A DNA stretch of 64,000 nt from CAYVOV01 sp964453525 (GTDB lineage: Bacteria; Chloroflexota; Dehalococcoidia; Dehalococcoidales; UBA2162), in NCBI GenBank assembly GCA_964453525.1, contig CAYVOV010000023.1, positions 1-64,000 of the forward strand, given 5' to 3'. Of the stretch, positions 37,460 to 46,255 are shown one piece after another. Both the position numbers and the translations under genes were made by a program. The notes under the pieces are model-generated. The model saw only the letters and a program-made list of their open reading frames with translations. It did not search any database and was not told the origin of the DNA. Each line of letters starts with the position of its first letter. Position 1 is the stretch's first letter.

Positions 37460-39640
37460 TTATTCGGCTTTTTCCAGGTTGGCGAAGCTGAGAAGGAGTT
37501 TTCTAACGCTGCCGTTGAATGCCACCACCACCTCGGCATCGTCTTTGACCGGCTGGTAGCTGACAACTATCCCGTTGCCGAACTCGGCGTGGCGAACGTG
37601 GTCGCCGGCTTTCAACTCCAGAGTGGGAAGACTGGTAACAGAAGGTTTATTCCAGGAATAGACGGAAGGTGTTATCCGGCTGTCTCCACCATCCCGCCAC
37701 TCGTTGCCCGAAATCAGGTGCGGCGGGATGTCGCCAAGGAAACGTGACGGCTCGCTGACCATGCTGCGTCCCATCAGGTTGCGGCGAAAAGCACGGACAA
37801 GATAGACCTTCTTCTTTGCCCGGGTAATGCCGACATAGCAGAGTCGCCTCTCCTCTTCCATCTGGTCGGGGTCGTCAAACGACCTGAAATGGGGTAGGAT
37901 GCCGTCCTCCATACCGACGATGATGACAACAGGGAACTCAAGCCCCTTTGCCTGGTGCAGGGTAATCAGGGTTACCGCCGAGGCACTCTCATCAAGTCCG
38001 TCAACATCGGAGACAAGGGTTACTGCTTCGAGAAAAGCGGTCAAACTCTCGGACGGTGTTAAATTGACATAATCCTGAGCCACCGAACGAAGCTCAAGCA
38101 CATTTTCCCAGCGCTCCTCGCCGTCGGCCATTCCTCCCAGATACTGTTTGTAGCCCGAACGCTCGACAACGAGGTCGAAGAGGTCGACCAGGTTCAACTC
38201 GCGACTTCGGGTGATTAACTCCTCCATGAGGGTCAGGAAAGTACTCAACACCCGCCGGATATGGGGACTGAAAAAAGGCTGGGATGCCTGCTCTTCAGAA
38301 CTATCTCCGGTCATAAGCTTCAAAGCCTCATATTGAGTAACTCCGTTTGATTTAGCCCAGTCGGACAGCCTGAGTTGAGTCTGCTGCCCGATGCCGCGTT
38401 GAGGAACATTGATTATCCTCATCAGGCTGATGCTGTCATTCGGATTCTGGATAAACCGGAGATAGGCGATTATATCCTTCACTTCACGTCGCTCATAGAA
38501 CCGGGTGCCGGCGACAAGCCGGTATGGCGTCCCGTAGCGGATAAAGCTTTCCTCAAGAGCCCTCGACTGGGCATTGGTGCGGTACATTACTGCGCAATCT
38601 CTCAGGCTGAATTCTCCACTCTCGACGAGACGCTCCACCTCACTGACGACAAACTGGGCTTCTTCCTGCTCGGTATAGGTCTCGGTAACCGTTATCGGCT
38701 CGCCTTCCGCATTCTGCGTCCACAGGTTGTTCGGCTTGCGCTGTTGATTTGCCGAGATTATGCTGGAGGCCGTCTCCAGGATTTTTTTCGTCGAGCGGTA
38801 GTTCTCGTCAAGCATTACAATCCTGGCTTCGGGATAATCTTTCTCAAAACTAAGGATGTTCCGCAGGTCGGCAAAACGCCAGGAGTAAATCGACTGGTCG
38901 GGGTCGCCGACAACGCAGATGTTGCGGTACTTGCCTCCAAGCTGCCTGACAAGCTTGTACTGGACCAGATTGGTATCCTGGAATTCGTCGACAAGCAGGT
39001 GGACGTATCTCGACTGATAGCGGGACAGAGTCTCGGGACTCTTCTCGAAAAGCTGCACTGTCTTCATCAGCAGGTCGTCGAAGTCGAGGGCACTGCTTTC
39101 GTCGAGTAACTGCTGGTAGCGCTCGTAAACCCGGCTTACAACCTCCTCGAAATAGCTGTGGCCATGCTGTGTATATTCGGCCGGGGTATGCAGACGACTC
39201 TTCGCCGCCGAGATTGCCGAGATTATTGCTGCCGGAGCATACTGCTTGGGGTCGAGATTTATCTCCTGAAGACCGCGTTTTACCAAGCTTATCTGGTCGT
39301 CCCGGTCATAGATTACGAACTGAGAATCAATGCCCAGGATACCCCCGTCACGGCGCAAAATACGGGCGCAGATGGCGTGAAAGGTGCCGACGGTTAAATC
39401 CTGAGCGCTGCTGCTGACAAGTTGCTGGAGTCGCTCCTTCATCTCCCTGGCGGCCTTGTTGGTGAAGGTGACCGCCATGATATTGTGAGGACTGACTCCG
39501 CAGACTTTAATCAGGTAGGCTACCCGGTGGGTGATAACCCTTGTTTTGCCACTGCCCGGACCGGCCAGAATAAGCACTGGTCCGTCAATTGCCTCTGCTG
39601 CCTCTCTTTGTCCCGGATTAAGCTCAGACAGAATGTCCAT
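37460..39640 (-). CDS. pcrA: ATP-dependent DNA helicase, UvrD/PcrA/Rep family
   Basis: The 726-residue superfamily 1A helicase shows all motifs in order: L-N-P-G-Q-R-E-A-A (Q motif), A-G-P-G-S-G-K-T, T-F-T-N-K-A-A, D-E-F-Q-D-T-N, G-D-P-D-Q-S-I-Y-S-W-R, D-E-N-Y-R-S, and V-T-L-I-T-L-H-Q-A-K-G-L-E-F-P-V-V and C-Y-V-G-I-T-R-A. The C-terminal Tudor-like segment (G-D-H-V-R-H-A-E-F-G-N-G-I-V) matches PcrA. It unwinds DNA 3'-5' in repair and mismatch correction, next to mutL on the same strand. ATG 39640. Confidence 0.96.
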   Translation of the reverse strand: MDILSELNPGQREAAEAIDGPVLILAGPGSGKTRVITHRVAYLIKVCGVSPHNIMAVTFTNKAAREMKERLQQLVSSSAQDLTVGTFHAICARILRRDGGILGIDSQFVIYDRDDQISLVKRGLQEINLDPKQYAPAAIISAISAAKSRLHTPAEYTQHGHSYFEEVVSRVYERYQQLLDESSALDFDDLLMKTVQLFEKSPETLSRYQSRYVHLLVDEFQDTNLVQYKLVRQLGGKYRNICVVGDPDQSIYSWRFADLRNILSFEKDYPEARIVMLDENYRSTKKILETASSIISANQQRKPNNLWTQNAEGEPITVTETYTEQEEAQFVVSEVERLVESGEFSLRDCAVMYRTNAQSRALEESFIRYGTPYRLVAGTRFYERREVKDIIAYLRFIQNPNDSISLMRIINVPQRGIGQQTQLRLSDWAKSNGVTQYEALKLMTGDSSEEQASQPFFSPHIRRVLSTFLTLMEELITRSRELNLVDLFDLVVERSGYKQYLGGMADGEERWENVLELRSVAQDYVNLTPSESLTAFLEAVTLVSDVDGLDESASAVTLITLHQAKGLEFPVVIIVGMEDGILPHFRSFDDPDQMEEERRLCYVGITRAKKKVYLVRAFRRNLMGRSMVSEPSRFLGDIPPHLISGNEWRDGGDSRITPSVYSWNKPSVTSLPTLELKAGDHVRHAEFGNGIVVSYQPVKDDAEVVVAFNGSVRKLLLSFANLEKAE

Positions 39641-39702
39641 CTGTATCCATTATACCACCCGCAGCCGACCGGTTGAAAGTCGACATCAGGAGGCTTTCAT
39701 TA

Positions 39703-39758
39703 TTGACAAGAGGGCAAACATTTAATAAAATATATGTAGATATGCGCATATACAGATA
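39703..39758 (+). promoter_or_regulatory. Promoter and operator of the arsR-acr3 operon
   Basis: TTGACA, a 17-base spacer and TAAAAT (39726-39731) are nearly ideal sigma-70 boxes. Directly behind lies an imperfect palindrome centred on ATATGCGCATAT (39740-39751), extended by TGTA/TACA on the outside, where ArsR-type repressors bind. The start codon is 16 bases further. Confidence 0.8.
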
Positions 39759-39774
39759 GGTTAATTCAGAGACA

Positions 39775-40131
39775 ATGCAGGAACTGATTAAGTTAATGAA
39801 AGCCCTTTCCGATGAGACCAGACTCAGAATTATGAATATTCTGCTGGAGAAGGAGTGCTGTGTCTGCGAAGTGATGCAGGCCCTAGATATTTCGCAATCT
39901 AGGGCTTCCCGTAACCTGGGTATTATCCAGGAGGCCGGTTTCCTCAAATCAAGACGTGATGGAACCTGGATACTTTACTCGGTTGACTGGGATACAGCGA
40001 ATCGTCATGCTGTATTACTTGCCAGGCTGCTCAAAGATATTCCGGTCAGCAGTGAGACGCTTGTTAAGGATAAAGAGAGACTAAAAACTGCCGTGAGAGT
40101 CGGTCCGGGTTGCTCTAAAAGAAAGGGATAA
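39775..40131 (+). CDS. arsR: ArsR-family arsenite-responsive repressor
   Basis: The 118-residue winged-helix repressor has the metalloid-binding cysteines in E-C-C-V-C-E-V near residue 38 (C-x-C core), followed by the recognition helix S-Q-S-R-A-S-R-N-L-G-I-I-Q. A Cys in the tail (G-P-G-C-S-K-R-K-G) might add a third ligand. Its promoter carries an ArsR-type palindrome. The efflux gene acr3 follows in the same direction, so it probably releases the operon on As(III)/Sb(III). Confidence 0.92.
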   Translation: MQELIKLMKALSDETRLRIMNILLEKECCVCEVMQALDISQSRASRNLGIIQEAGFLKSRRDGTWILYSVDWDTANRHAVLLARLLKDIPVSSETLVKDKERLKTAVRVGPGCSKRKG

Positions 40132-40176
40132 TGGACATTTATAAATATCTCGTGTTGAAAGATAAGGTGGACTGAT

Positions 40177-41220
40177 TTGCAGGAAGAACGAAGGCTTGGC
40201 ATATGGGAAAAGTACCTTACGGTCTGGGTAGCGCTGTGCATCGCTGCCGGAACGCTGCTCGGCAGAATCTTCCCGCAGATTTCGGACGCCCTCGCCAGGC
40301 TGGAGGTTGCCAGTGTATCCATTCCTATCGCCGTCTGCCTATTTGCCATGATATACCCGATAATGGTCCAGATAAGCTTTGAGGAAATCAAGCGAGCCGC
40401 TCTCAGCCCGAAACCGATTGCCCTGACCCTTATTGCCAACTGGGCGATTAAACCGTTCACCATGGCGCTGCTTGCCTGGTTTTTCCTCAGCCTTGTCTTC
40501 GGCAATCTCCTGGAGCCTGAGCAGGTCCAGGAGTACCGCGCCGGACTGATACTCCTCGGCATTGCTCCCTGTACTGCCATGGTCCTTGTCTGGAGTTACC
40601 TGGCGCGGGGCAATATGGGGCACACCCTGGTAATGACGGCGATAAACTCGCTGACAATGGTGGTGCTGTACGCTCCGCTGGCAGTACTTCTGCTCGGCAT
40701 TTCAGGTATTCAGGTACCCTGGCAGACAATAGCCCTGTCCGTGGCGATATACATCTGCACGCCGCTCGTAGCTGGTTACTTCACCCGGAGACAGGTTATA
40801 AGGAGAAAGGGCAGGGAGTGGTTTAATACCAGACTGGTCCCGGTGCTCGGCAGAGTATCAATCATTGCCCTGCTTGTAACGCTGGTGGTGCTCTTTACCT
40901 ACCAGGGTTACCTGATTATCGAACTGCCGGCAATTATAGGCATAATTGCTCTGGGGATACTGGTTAATATACTTGTCGTCTTCGGTATTACCTTCTTTGC
41001 CGGCAGATTCATGAAGTTGACTTATGAAGACGCCGCCCCGGCAGCGATAATCGCCGGCAGCAACCACTTCGAGGTGGCAATAGCGGTTGCCACCACCCTC
41101 TTCGGCGTAACCTCCGGAGCCGCCCTGGCAACGGTGGTCGGTGTTCTTACCGAGGTGCCCTTCATGCTACTGCTGGTGCAACTCTGCAAGGCAACAAAAG
41201 GTAGTTTCCGCAATCAATAA
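40177..41220 (+). CDS. acr3: Arsenite efflux permease, Acr3 family
   Basis: The 347-residue protein has ten membrane helices and the Acr3 marks: I-G-I-A-P-C-T-A-M-V-L-V-W-S with the essential Cys in helix 4, and G-S-N-H-F-E-V-A-I-A-V-A-T. It expels As(III) using the proton gradient. TTG 40177 is the start, with AAGGTGGA upstream; no ATG fits. arsR lies 45 bases before it, so the two are one operon. No arsenate reductase is near, so the system handles arsenite directly, which suits anaerobes. Confidence 0.94.
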   Translation: MQEERRLGIWEKYLTVWVALCIAAGTLLGRIFPQISDALARLEVASVSIPIAVCLFAMIYPIMVQISFEEIKRAALSPKPIALTLIANWAIKPFTMALLAWFFLSLVFGNLLEPEQVQEYRAGLILLGIAPCTAMVLVWSYLARGNMGHTLVMTAINSLTMVVLYAPLAVLLLGISGIQVPWQTIALSVAIYICTPLVAGYFTRRQVIRRKGREWFNTRLVPVLGRVSIIALLVTLVVLFTYQGYLIIELPAIIGIIALGILVNILVVFGITFFAGRFMKLTYEDAAPAAIIAGSNHFEVAIAVATTLFGVTSGAALATVVGVLTEVPFMLLLVQLCKATKGSFRNQ

Positions 41221-41288
41221 ACACAACCTTTAGCCTAGGGAAGCAGGTAATCTGGATGACTTATCCTTTCTTGTGATTCCGGTAAAAG

Positions 41289-41414
41289 TTAATCAGCGTC
41301 TGAAGTGACGAGGCAATGTTCTTGACCTTTGATAGTCCAAGATTCAATCAAAACTCTGTAGTTATCAAGGCAGCAGCTTTCTAAGTAATCGATAGCCAGT
41401 AATACCTGTTTCAT
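41289..41414 (-). CDS. Possible small protein (41 aa) downstream of speE
   Basis: ATG 41414 is preceded by GGAGTG at a good distance. The peptide begins M-K-Q-V-L-L-A-I-D-Y-L-E-S-C-C-L-D-N-Y and ends C-L-V-T-S-D-A-D; three cysteines, acidic, no membrane span. It lies 90 bases after the speE stop, on the same strand, in an otherwise gene-free 284-base gap. It could be a real small gene; no family recognised. Confidence 0.4.
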   Translation of the reverse strand: MKQVLLAIDYLESCCLDNYRVLIESWTIKGQEHCLVTSDAD

Positions 41415-41504
41415 AGATTATCACTCCATCCGGGAATTGGGTCGCATCATAATTTACTAAATTAATATAAATATACTGGGCTAGCTGACCATAACCGCGA
41501 ACCA

Positions 41505-42419
41505 TTATTCATTATAGGTATACAGCGGCCGGTCGTCGGTTATGAGTATGGTCTGGCATGAGAGTCCGTTCTGGATATGTTTGGGTATGGAGAACATTGC
41601 CTGGTGGGTCTGCCCGTCATAGCATTTCAGGTCCAGAGCCCTGGTTGAAATTCTGCTATCGATTTCGTCGGGCGACTTAGCCGGGTGCTGATTCACCGAG
41701 GCAAAGCAGAATCCCCAGGGTCCACCGAAGGACGGAATATCTATATGATAGGGATAGACAACAGGGAAAACACTCTTCAACGTATTGTAAACAGCGGAAA
41801 AGCAAAGCAGCTCATTCAGGCTCGCCGCCCCCGCCTGGACGCTGATAATCCCGTTGGCAGTCAGCCGTTCCCGGACAAGCTGATAAAACTCGCGGGTATA
41901 GAGCAGATAAGCCGGTCCTTCTTCAATCGGCTCGGTTAAATCAATAATAACTATGTCAAAGGCTTCCCCACACCTGACCAGGTAATCTCTGGCATCGGTA
42001 TGGTGAAGCTCGGTTCTTTCATCTTCAAAAGCGCCACGGCTGTAATCGGGGAAATATTTCTTGCAGGCAGCAATCACTTCTTTGTCAATATCAATCATTA
42101 CCGCCTTTTTAACGGTATTATGAGATAGTATCTCCCTTAAGGTAGCTCCTTCACCGCCGCCGGCAATAAATACCGTCTCCGGGCAGGAATGAGTAACCAT
42201 TGCTGGCTGGACGAGTGCTTCGTGATAGATGAACTCATCAAAATCACTCGATTGTATTTTACCGTCCAGCACCAGGCATTTTCCGTAACTGCCGGTACGA
42301 ATAATTTCGATAGACTGGAACTGTGTCTGCCCGCTATAGAGCACTTCTTTAATGCGGTGCAACTGTACCAGATTTTCGCTTATTCTATCGTGAAACCATT
42401 TATCGGGGTCTTCTTCCAT
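41505..42419 (-). CDS. speE: Spermidine synthase
   Basis: The 304-residue aminopropyltransferase joins decarboxylated AdoMet to putrescine or a similar polyamine. It has the SpeE pattern L-V-L-D-G-K-I-Q-S, E-F-I-Y-H-E-A-L-V, F-I-A-G-G-G-E-G-A-T, M-I-D-I-D and D-I-V-I-I-D-L-T-E-P. The typical D-S-T-D-P is replaced by D-L-T-E-P, so the acceptor polyamine might differ (thermospermine- or agmatine-type synthases vary here). Only a weak ribosome site precedes ATG 42419. The speD gene lies 20 bases upstream. Confidence 0.93.
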   Translation of the reverse strand: MEEDPDKWFHDRISENLVQLHRIKEVLYSGQTQFQSIEIIRTGSYGKCLVLDGKIQSSDFDEFIYHEALVQPAMVTHSCPETVFIAGGGEGATLREILSHNTVKKAVMIDIDKEVIAACKKYFPDYSRGAFEDERTELHHTDARDYLVRCGEAFDIVIIDLTEPIEEGPAYLLYTREFYQLVRERLTANGIISVQAGAASLNELLCFSAVYNTLKSVFPVVYPYHIDIPSFGGPWGFCFASVNQHPAKSPDEIDSRISTRALDLKCYDGQTHQAMFSIPKHIQNGLSCQTILITDDRPLYTYNE

Positions 42420-42439
42420 AATCTAAATCCGGAACCGTT

Positions 42440-42796
42440 TTAGTCGGCCTCCAGAATGCCTCTCTGTATCTCCAGAATAGAGTGGTTTTTAGCTCCCAGC
42501 TTTTCTACAAGTATCCGTGCCGCTTTCCCGGGTCTCACGGATTCTCCACAGGTGAAAATATCGATGGCAGCATAGCCGCACTCCGGCCAGGTATGAATAA
42601 ATAGATGAGATTCGGCGATTATTACCACTCCACTCACCCCCTGGGGCTCAAACTGGTGAAAGGATTTACCCAGTACCGTGGCTCCGGCTTCGCTTGCCGC
42701 CTCTGGTAGGATACTTTGAAGAAAACTCAGATCATTCAACACCTCCCTATCGCAGTCCTTCAGCTCCAGTAATAAATGTTTTCCTAATGCATTCAA
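42440..42796 (-). CDS. speD: S-adenosylmethionine decarboxylase proenzyme
   Basis: The 118-residue class 1B proenzyme self-cleaves before Ser63 in A-E-S-H-L-F-I-H-T-W-P-E to form a pyruvoyl cofactor; the catalytic Cys follows in D-I-F-T-C-G. It supplies decarboxylated AdoMet to SpeE. TTG 42796 is the start, with AAGGAGGGT at the proper distance upstream. It is the first gene of a speD-speE pair. Confidence 0.95.
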   Translation of the reverse strand: MNALGKHLLLELKDCDREVLNDLSFLQSILPEAASEAGATVLGKSFHQFEPQGVSGVVIIAESHLFIHTWPECGYAAIDIFTCGESVRPGKAARILVEKLGAKNHSILEIQRGILEAD

Positions 42797-42974
42797 TTAC
42801 CTACCCTCCTTAGAAGATTTCAGAAATCATGGTCTCTAAGTAGAACCAGGACACAAGCGAGATTTTATAATAAATCACTTACTTAATCAACACTTTATAT
42901 TCATTAATATTTATTTTGACCCCGTCCCCCTCAATCCCCATTCCCCTTAGTAAAGGTCAGTGGGAAGTGATGGA

Positions 42975-43012
42975 AAGAGGGTGGACGGCGCCGAGGCGCC
43001 GCCCACCCTCTT
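42975..43012. repeat. 38-bp near-perfect palindrome
   Basis: Arms AAGAGGGTGG-A-CGGCGCC and GGCGCCG-C-CCACCCTCTT with centre GA; one A/C mismatch. Same length and similar outer arms as the palindrome at 17423-17460, and likewise close to a family A repeat. Confidence 0.7.
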
Positions 43013-43276
43013 ATACTTTCAGCGTAGATATTTATAATAATTTTGCCTTTTTCAATCCACATTAGAGCGTATATACCCTGCAGGGTGAACCCTTATGGAA
43101 AATTAACAGGCGCGAAGCCCCTCTTTAAACCCCCTGAATGTCTTTCGTTAAGGTTCCTTTTTTACTTTACCTTTGGTAAAGTCCCGATTCACTCCGTTCA
43201 TACGGGATTCCGTATGAAGTCGGAAGGAGAATGGGAGGGATGTATTAATAAAATCCCCTTTTATCCCCCTTTGAGT

Positions 43277-43435
43277 CTTGCCCTGAAAGTCGTGTGTCCC
43301 TGTCACCCCGAGCACATTCGCTCCGCTCAGTGTAAACTCCGCGAAGGGTCTCAGGGAGGAGGGGATTACCTTGACTCCCCACCCTGAGATTCTTCGTCCG
43401 CCAGAGGCGGACTCCAGAATGACTTTTGAGGCAAG
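43277..43435 (-). repeat. MITE-like 160-bp repeat (family A), copy 2
   Basis: A full copy in the opposite orientation. It runs from CTTGCCCTGAAAGTC to GACTTTTGAGGCAAG on the plus strand, with the same inner blocks as copy 1. Non-coding. Confidence 0.85.
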
Positions 43436-43516
43436 GCCCCCCTTTTACAAAGGGGGAGGTTGGTACCAGATGGGAGGCTTCACCCCTCTTAAACACTCCA
43501 CTGTGTAAATTTAAAA

Positions 43517-43557
43517 AGACGGAAGTGGCTGTAATTTTCCACTTCCGTCTTAACGAA
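43517..43557 (-). terminator. Hairpin terminator after the P-loop/DRTGG gene
   Basis: AAGACGGAAGTGG and CCACTTCCGTCTT form a 13-bp perfect stem about 20 bases after the leftward gene's stop. On the minus strand it is followed by T-rich sequence TTTAAATTT. Confidence 0.75.
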
Positions 43558-43575
43558 TTATTACGGTTCCGGTGA

Positions 43576-44559
43576 TTATCCGGCCAGGCCCAGACCTTTG
43601 TAAACCGCCTGAATGTCGAGGTTTTTCTCGATTACCTCGGCAAGTCTCTCAGCTTTATTCAGTTGACTTAGCTTGCTGCCTCCTAGGATGCCTTCTATAT
43701 TCTCAACAACGGTAGCAGCATCATCTTTTGTCAATATAATAGGCATGTCCTTCTCCTCCGCCCGGTCAAGAACGACCGACTTCAACGGAGTTTCGCCGGT
43801 AATAACGAGACACTTTGTCGATGTCTCCATGGCAGCCATCTGCATATCCGGTCGGTCACTCCTCAGCACCACCATTTTATTGTTCTTGCGCCCGAAATAC
43901 TCCGGACCGTGGTCGACAGCCAGCGCTCCCATCATGATATTTTCGACAAGTTCTGCCGATTGCTCAGCGCCCCGCAGTATCTCACCCTGAATATGACCGG
44001 CAATTTCACCAATTGTCAGGGCGAAGAGCACCCTGTCTTCAGGTAACACCCCGATGGTACTTGCTCCTGCCTCGCTGCGTGCCTGTTCTATCCTTATTTT
44101 CGGTACTCTGTTTATGACCACTCCCAGCAGCGAATCTCCCGCTGCTTTGTAACTTTCTGCCTTCTCCCCCGGCACTCCGGAGTAGGTCTCTACAATAAGT
44201 GTTCTGGCATCCAGTGCCCTGGCAATATCGCCGCTGACCTGATATTGCTCCGAATCACCCTCTATTATTATCACGTCTTTACCCCGGGATACTTTGTTAA
44301 AAGCTTCTTTGACACTGCCGGCAAGATTGCCTTTGCTGCTAACCACCGGAGAGAGTAGGTTTACAGCCTCATTCAGAGAAAGAATGTTTTTCATGAATTC
44401 GGCATCACTGTCAGCACCGGCTGGTTTTCTGCCGTCGCTGATAACCGGTTTGAAGTAGCCTACCTTTTTGCCGGCATTTTGCAGTGATTTACCTATACCG
44501 GCACAAACCGCAGTCTTACCGCTCCCTTTCTCCGGGGAAGTTACCAATAAAGCAGCCAA
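43576..44559 (-). CDS. P-loop protein with DRTGG domain (phosphotransacetylase N-domain-like)
   Basis: The 327-residue protein starts with a dethiobiotin-synthetase-like P-loop (S-P-E-K-G-S-G-K-T near residue 8, then V-G-Y-F-K-P-V near 30). It continues with a DRTGG domain (about 205-310; L-V-I-T-G-E-T-P, I-I-L-T-K-D-D-A). This is the regulatory N-terminal half of long phosphotransacetylases, here a stand-alone protein without the catalytic domain. TTG 44559 is chosen since ACGGAGGTG precedes it. Function unknown; it may regulate acetyl-phosphate or CoA metabolism (inference). Confidence 0.85.
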   Translation of the reverse strand: MAALLVTSPEKGSGKTAVCAGIGKSLQNAGKKVGYFKPVISDGRKPAGADSDAEFMKNILSLNEAVNLLSPVVSSKGNLAGSVKEAFNKVSRGKDVIIIEGDSEQYQVSGDIARALDARTLIVETYSGVPGEKAESYKAAGDSLLGVVINRVPKIRIEQARSEAGASTIGVLPEDRVLFALTIGEIAGHIQGEILRGAEQSAELVENIMMGALAVDHGPEYFGRKNNKMVVLRSDRPDMQMAAMETSTKCLVITGETPLKSVVLDRAEEKDMPIILTKDDAATVVENIEGILGGSKLSQLNKAERLAEVIEKNLDIQAVYKGLGLAG

Positions 44560-44928
44560 AATACACCTCCGTTTCAGAGCAATCAAGCACGCCAGACTAT
44601 TATAACTCTACTGATGTTTTTGGTAAAGGGGTAATGAGGCAAGTTCTGTTTGCATCTGGTTGGCATTTATTTACCTCACCCCTTCCCCTCTCCAGCCAGA
44701 ACCATTTTAAATGAAAGCAAAATCCCCTGGCTGGAGAGGGATGTAAAAGAGAGAGGGGGCGGAGCCCCCTCCCATAAAACTCTCGCCCTTTCACACAGGC
44801 ACATAATTGCACGGGAAATCAGATAACTGTATGAAAGAGGAATAAAGGCCTGCCCGACATACAAGACTTTTGTAGGCTGGGGGTGAGTGCTTAATTCAAC
44901 CAGAATAGAACCATGAGGCAACTGTTTA
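44560..44928. other. Gene-free stretch with a two-hairpin repeat
   Basis: No gene is seen. Hairpin 1 is CCCTCTCCAGCCAG (44686-44699) with CTGGCTGGAGAGGG (44727-44740), 14 perfect pairs. Hairpin 2 is GAGGGGGC-GGA-GCCCCCTC (44753-44771). The same layout, with different but still pairing arm bases, is seen at 59628-59726 and, weaker, at 63803-63891. Confidence 0.7.
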
Positions 44929-45123
44929 TTAGCCTCCTTGATGGGAACCTATTGATTTAATCCGGCGCTCGAAAGTGGTGCGGTCAAGGAGTACCCGGCG
45001 CTGGCATTTAAGACACTTGAGACCTATATCGGCGCCAAGCCTGATAACCTGCCACTCATAACCGCCGCAGGGGTGCTTCTTCTTGAGGCGGACCACATCA
45101 CCGAGTTTAATATCCAGGACCAT
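44929..45123 (-). CDS. DUF951 protein
   Basis: The 64-residue protein matches the DUF951 start M-V-L-D-I-K-L-G-D-V-V-R-L-K-K-K-H-P-C-G and has the later C-L-K-C-Q pair, giving three cysteines that may bind zinc. The fold is a small SH3-like barrel, likely nucleic-acid- or ribosome-related. ATG 45123 is taken as family start; a GTG three codons earlier (45132) is possible. It follows pyrF on the same strand by 11 bases or fewer, so both are probably cotranscribed. Confidence 0.88.
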   Translation of the reverse strand: MVLDIKLGDVVRLKKKHPCGGYEWQVIRLGADIGLKCLKCQRRVLLDRTTFERRIKSIGSHQGG

Positions 45124-45134
45124 TCTTTCCACAT

Positions 45135-45947
45135 TTACCGGTCAGCCAGATGCCGGTTAATCTCATCCCGCAGCTTCAGGGCAGCCTGCCGTGCCGCTTC
45201 GGCGAAGTCTTTTTCCTTTGAGGCGAATATTATCTGCCGTGAGGAATTAATTACCGCTTTCTCCCCGTGAGCATCAACGCCGTAGCGGACGGTCTGAGCC
45301 AGGTCTCCTCCCTGGGCACCGATGCCCGGTATCAGGAAAGGCATATCGGGTTGAAGCTGCCTGACTCGCTTCATTTCTTCAGGGTAGGTGGCGCCGACAA
45401 CCAGTCCGATATTGCCGTGAGTATTCCACTCACCCGCCTTCCGGGCAACGATTTCATAGAGAGGTCTGCTGTCACTTTCGTCGCTACAGATGAGCGATTG
45501 AAAATCAACGGCGCTGGCATTCGAAGTGCGGCACAGGATGAATATCGCCTTATCCTGATATTCGATAAAAGGCTCCACTGAATCAAAACCCAGGTAAGGG
45601 CTGACGGTGGTGGCATCAAAGTTAAAATGAACAAAAAGAGCCTGAGCGTATGCCTTTGCCGTACTACCGATATCTCCCCGCTTGGCATCGGCTATTACCG
45701 GGATATCTGAGGGTATATAGTTCACTGTTTGTTTCAGGGCATTGAATCCGGCAGCTCCCCAGGCTTCGTAGAAAGCTACATTGGGTTTATAGGCACATAC
45801 CAGGTCAGAGGTGGCGTTAATAATTGCTTTGTTAAACTCAAGAACACTTAACCCACCGGGTATCTGCGCCGGGTCGGAATCGAGTCCGACGCAGAGAAGG
45901 CTCCTGTTTTCCCGGGAGGCATTAACCAGCTTTTCAACAAATTTCAT
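45135..45947 (-). CDS. pyrF: Orotidine 5'-phosphate decarboxylase
   Basis: The 270-residue enzyme makes UMP from OMP. It is of the longer subfamily (type 2), with L-C-V-G-L-D-S-D near the start, I-A-D-A-K-R-G-D-I-G-S-T-A in the centre (the catalytic Lys-Asp array) and F-L-I-P-G-I-G-A-Q-G-G-D near the end. ATG 45947 gives the usual family beginning; the longer frame upstream has no support. No other pyrimidine gene adjoins. DUF951 follows. Confidence 0.94.
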   Translation of the reverse strand: MKFVEKLVNASRENRSLLCVGLDSDPAQIPGGLSVLEFNKAIINATSDLVCAYKPNVAFYEAWGAAGFNALKQTVNYIPSDIPVIADAKRGDIGSTAKAYAQALFVHFNFDATTVSPYLGFDSVEPFIEYQDKAIFILCRTSNASAVDFQSLICSDESDSRPLYEIVARKAGEWNTHGNIGLVVGATYPEEMKRVRQLQPDMPFLIPGIGAQGGDLAQTVRYGVDAHGEKAVINSSRQIIFASKEKDFAEAARQAALKLRDEINRHLADR

Positions 45948-46255
45948 CTTCACTACTGACACGGGTACGGCAGGTTGATGATAGCAGTCGCCGGAGCAGG
46001 CGTCAAGTATCACCGTCGGGCAGTCTCTCTATTGCCCCTGGATTTTGTCCCCGGAATTCTCAGGCAATATATTGTAAAAATAATATGAAACTGCTATGAT
46101 ATCTCAACATAATATCACAGAAGCGTGTTCAGGTTGAAGAACTGCGCTTTTTTATAATCAGAAACTTACCGGTAGTCACTCAACCTACAGCATGCGGGTA
46201 GTTTCATACGCTGAACCAGTTAAGAGCACGGAGAGACTCAGAGTGGAGTGAGTAC

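Larger units (their letters stand above)
42797..43575. other. Gene-free stretch with palindrome and family A repeat
   Basis: No gene is seen in 779 bases. At 42975-43012 lies a 38-bp near-perfect inverted repeat (AAGAGGGTGG-A-CGGCGCC / GGCGCCG-C-CCACCCTCTT, one mismatch). A second region holds the inverted copy of the family A repeat, and 43510-43560 has a hairpin (GACGGAAGTGG / CCACTTCCGTC) that would end the P-loop/DRTGG gene on the minus strand. Confidence 0.7.

Noticed and set aside
38375..39109. 244-codon open frame on the plus strand
   Set aside because: It is antisense to pcrA, which has all helicase motifs. No ribosome site or family match; a shadow of the GC-rich codon pattern.
40005..40580. 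191-codon open frame on the minus strand
   Set aside because: Antisense to the arsR end and acr3; composition is that of a membrane-gene shadow.
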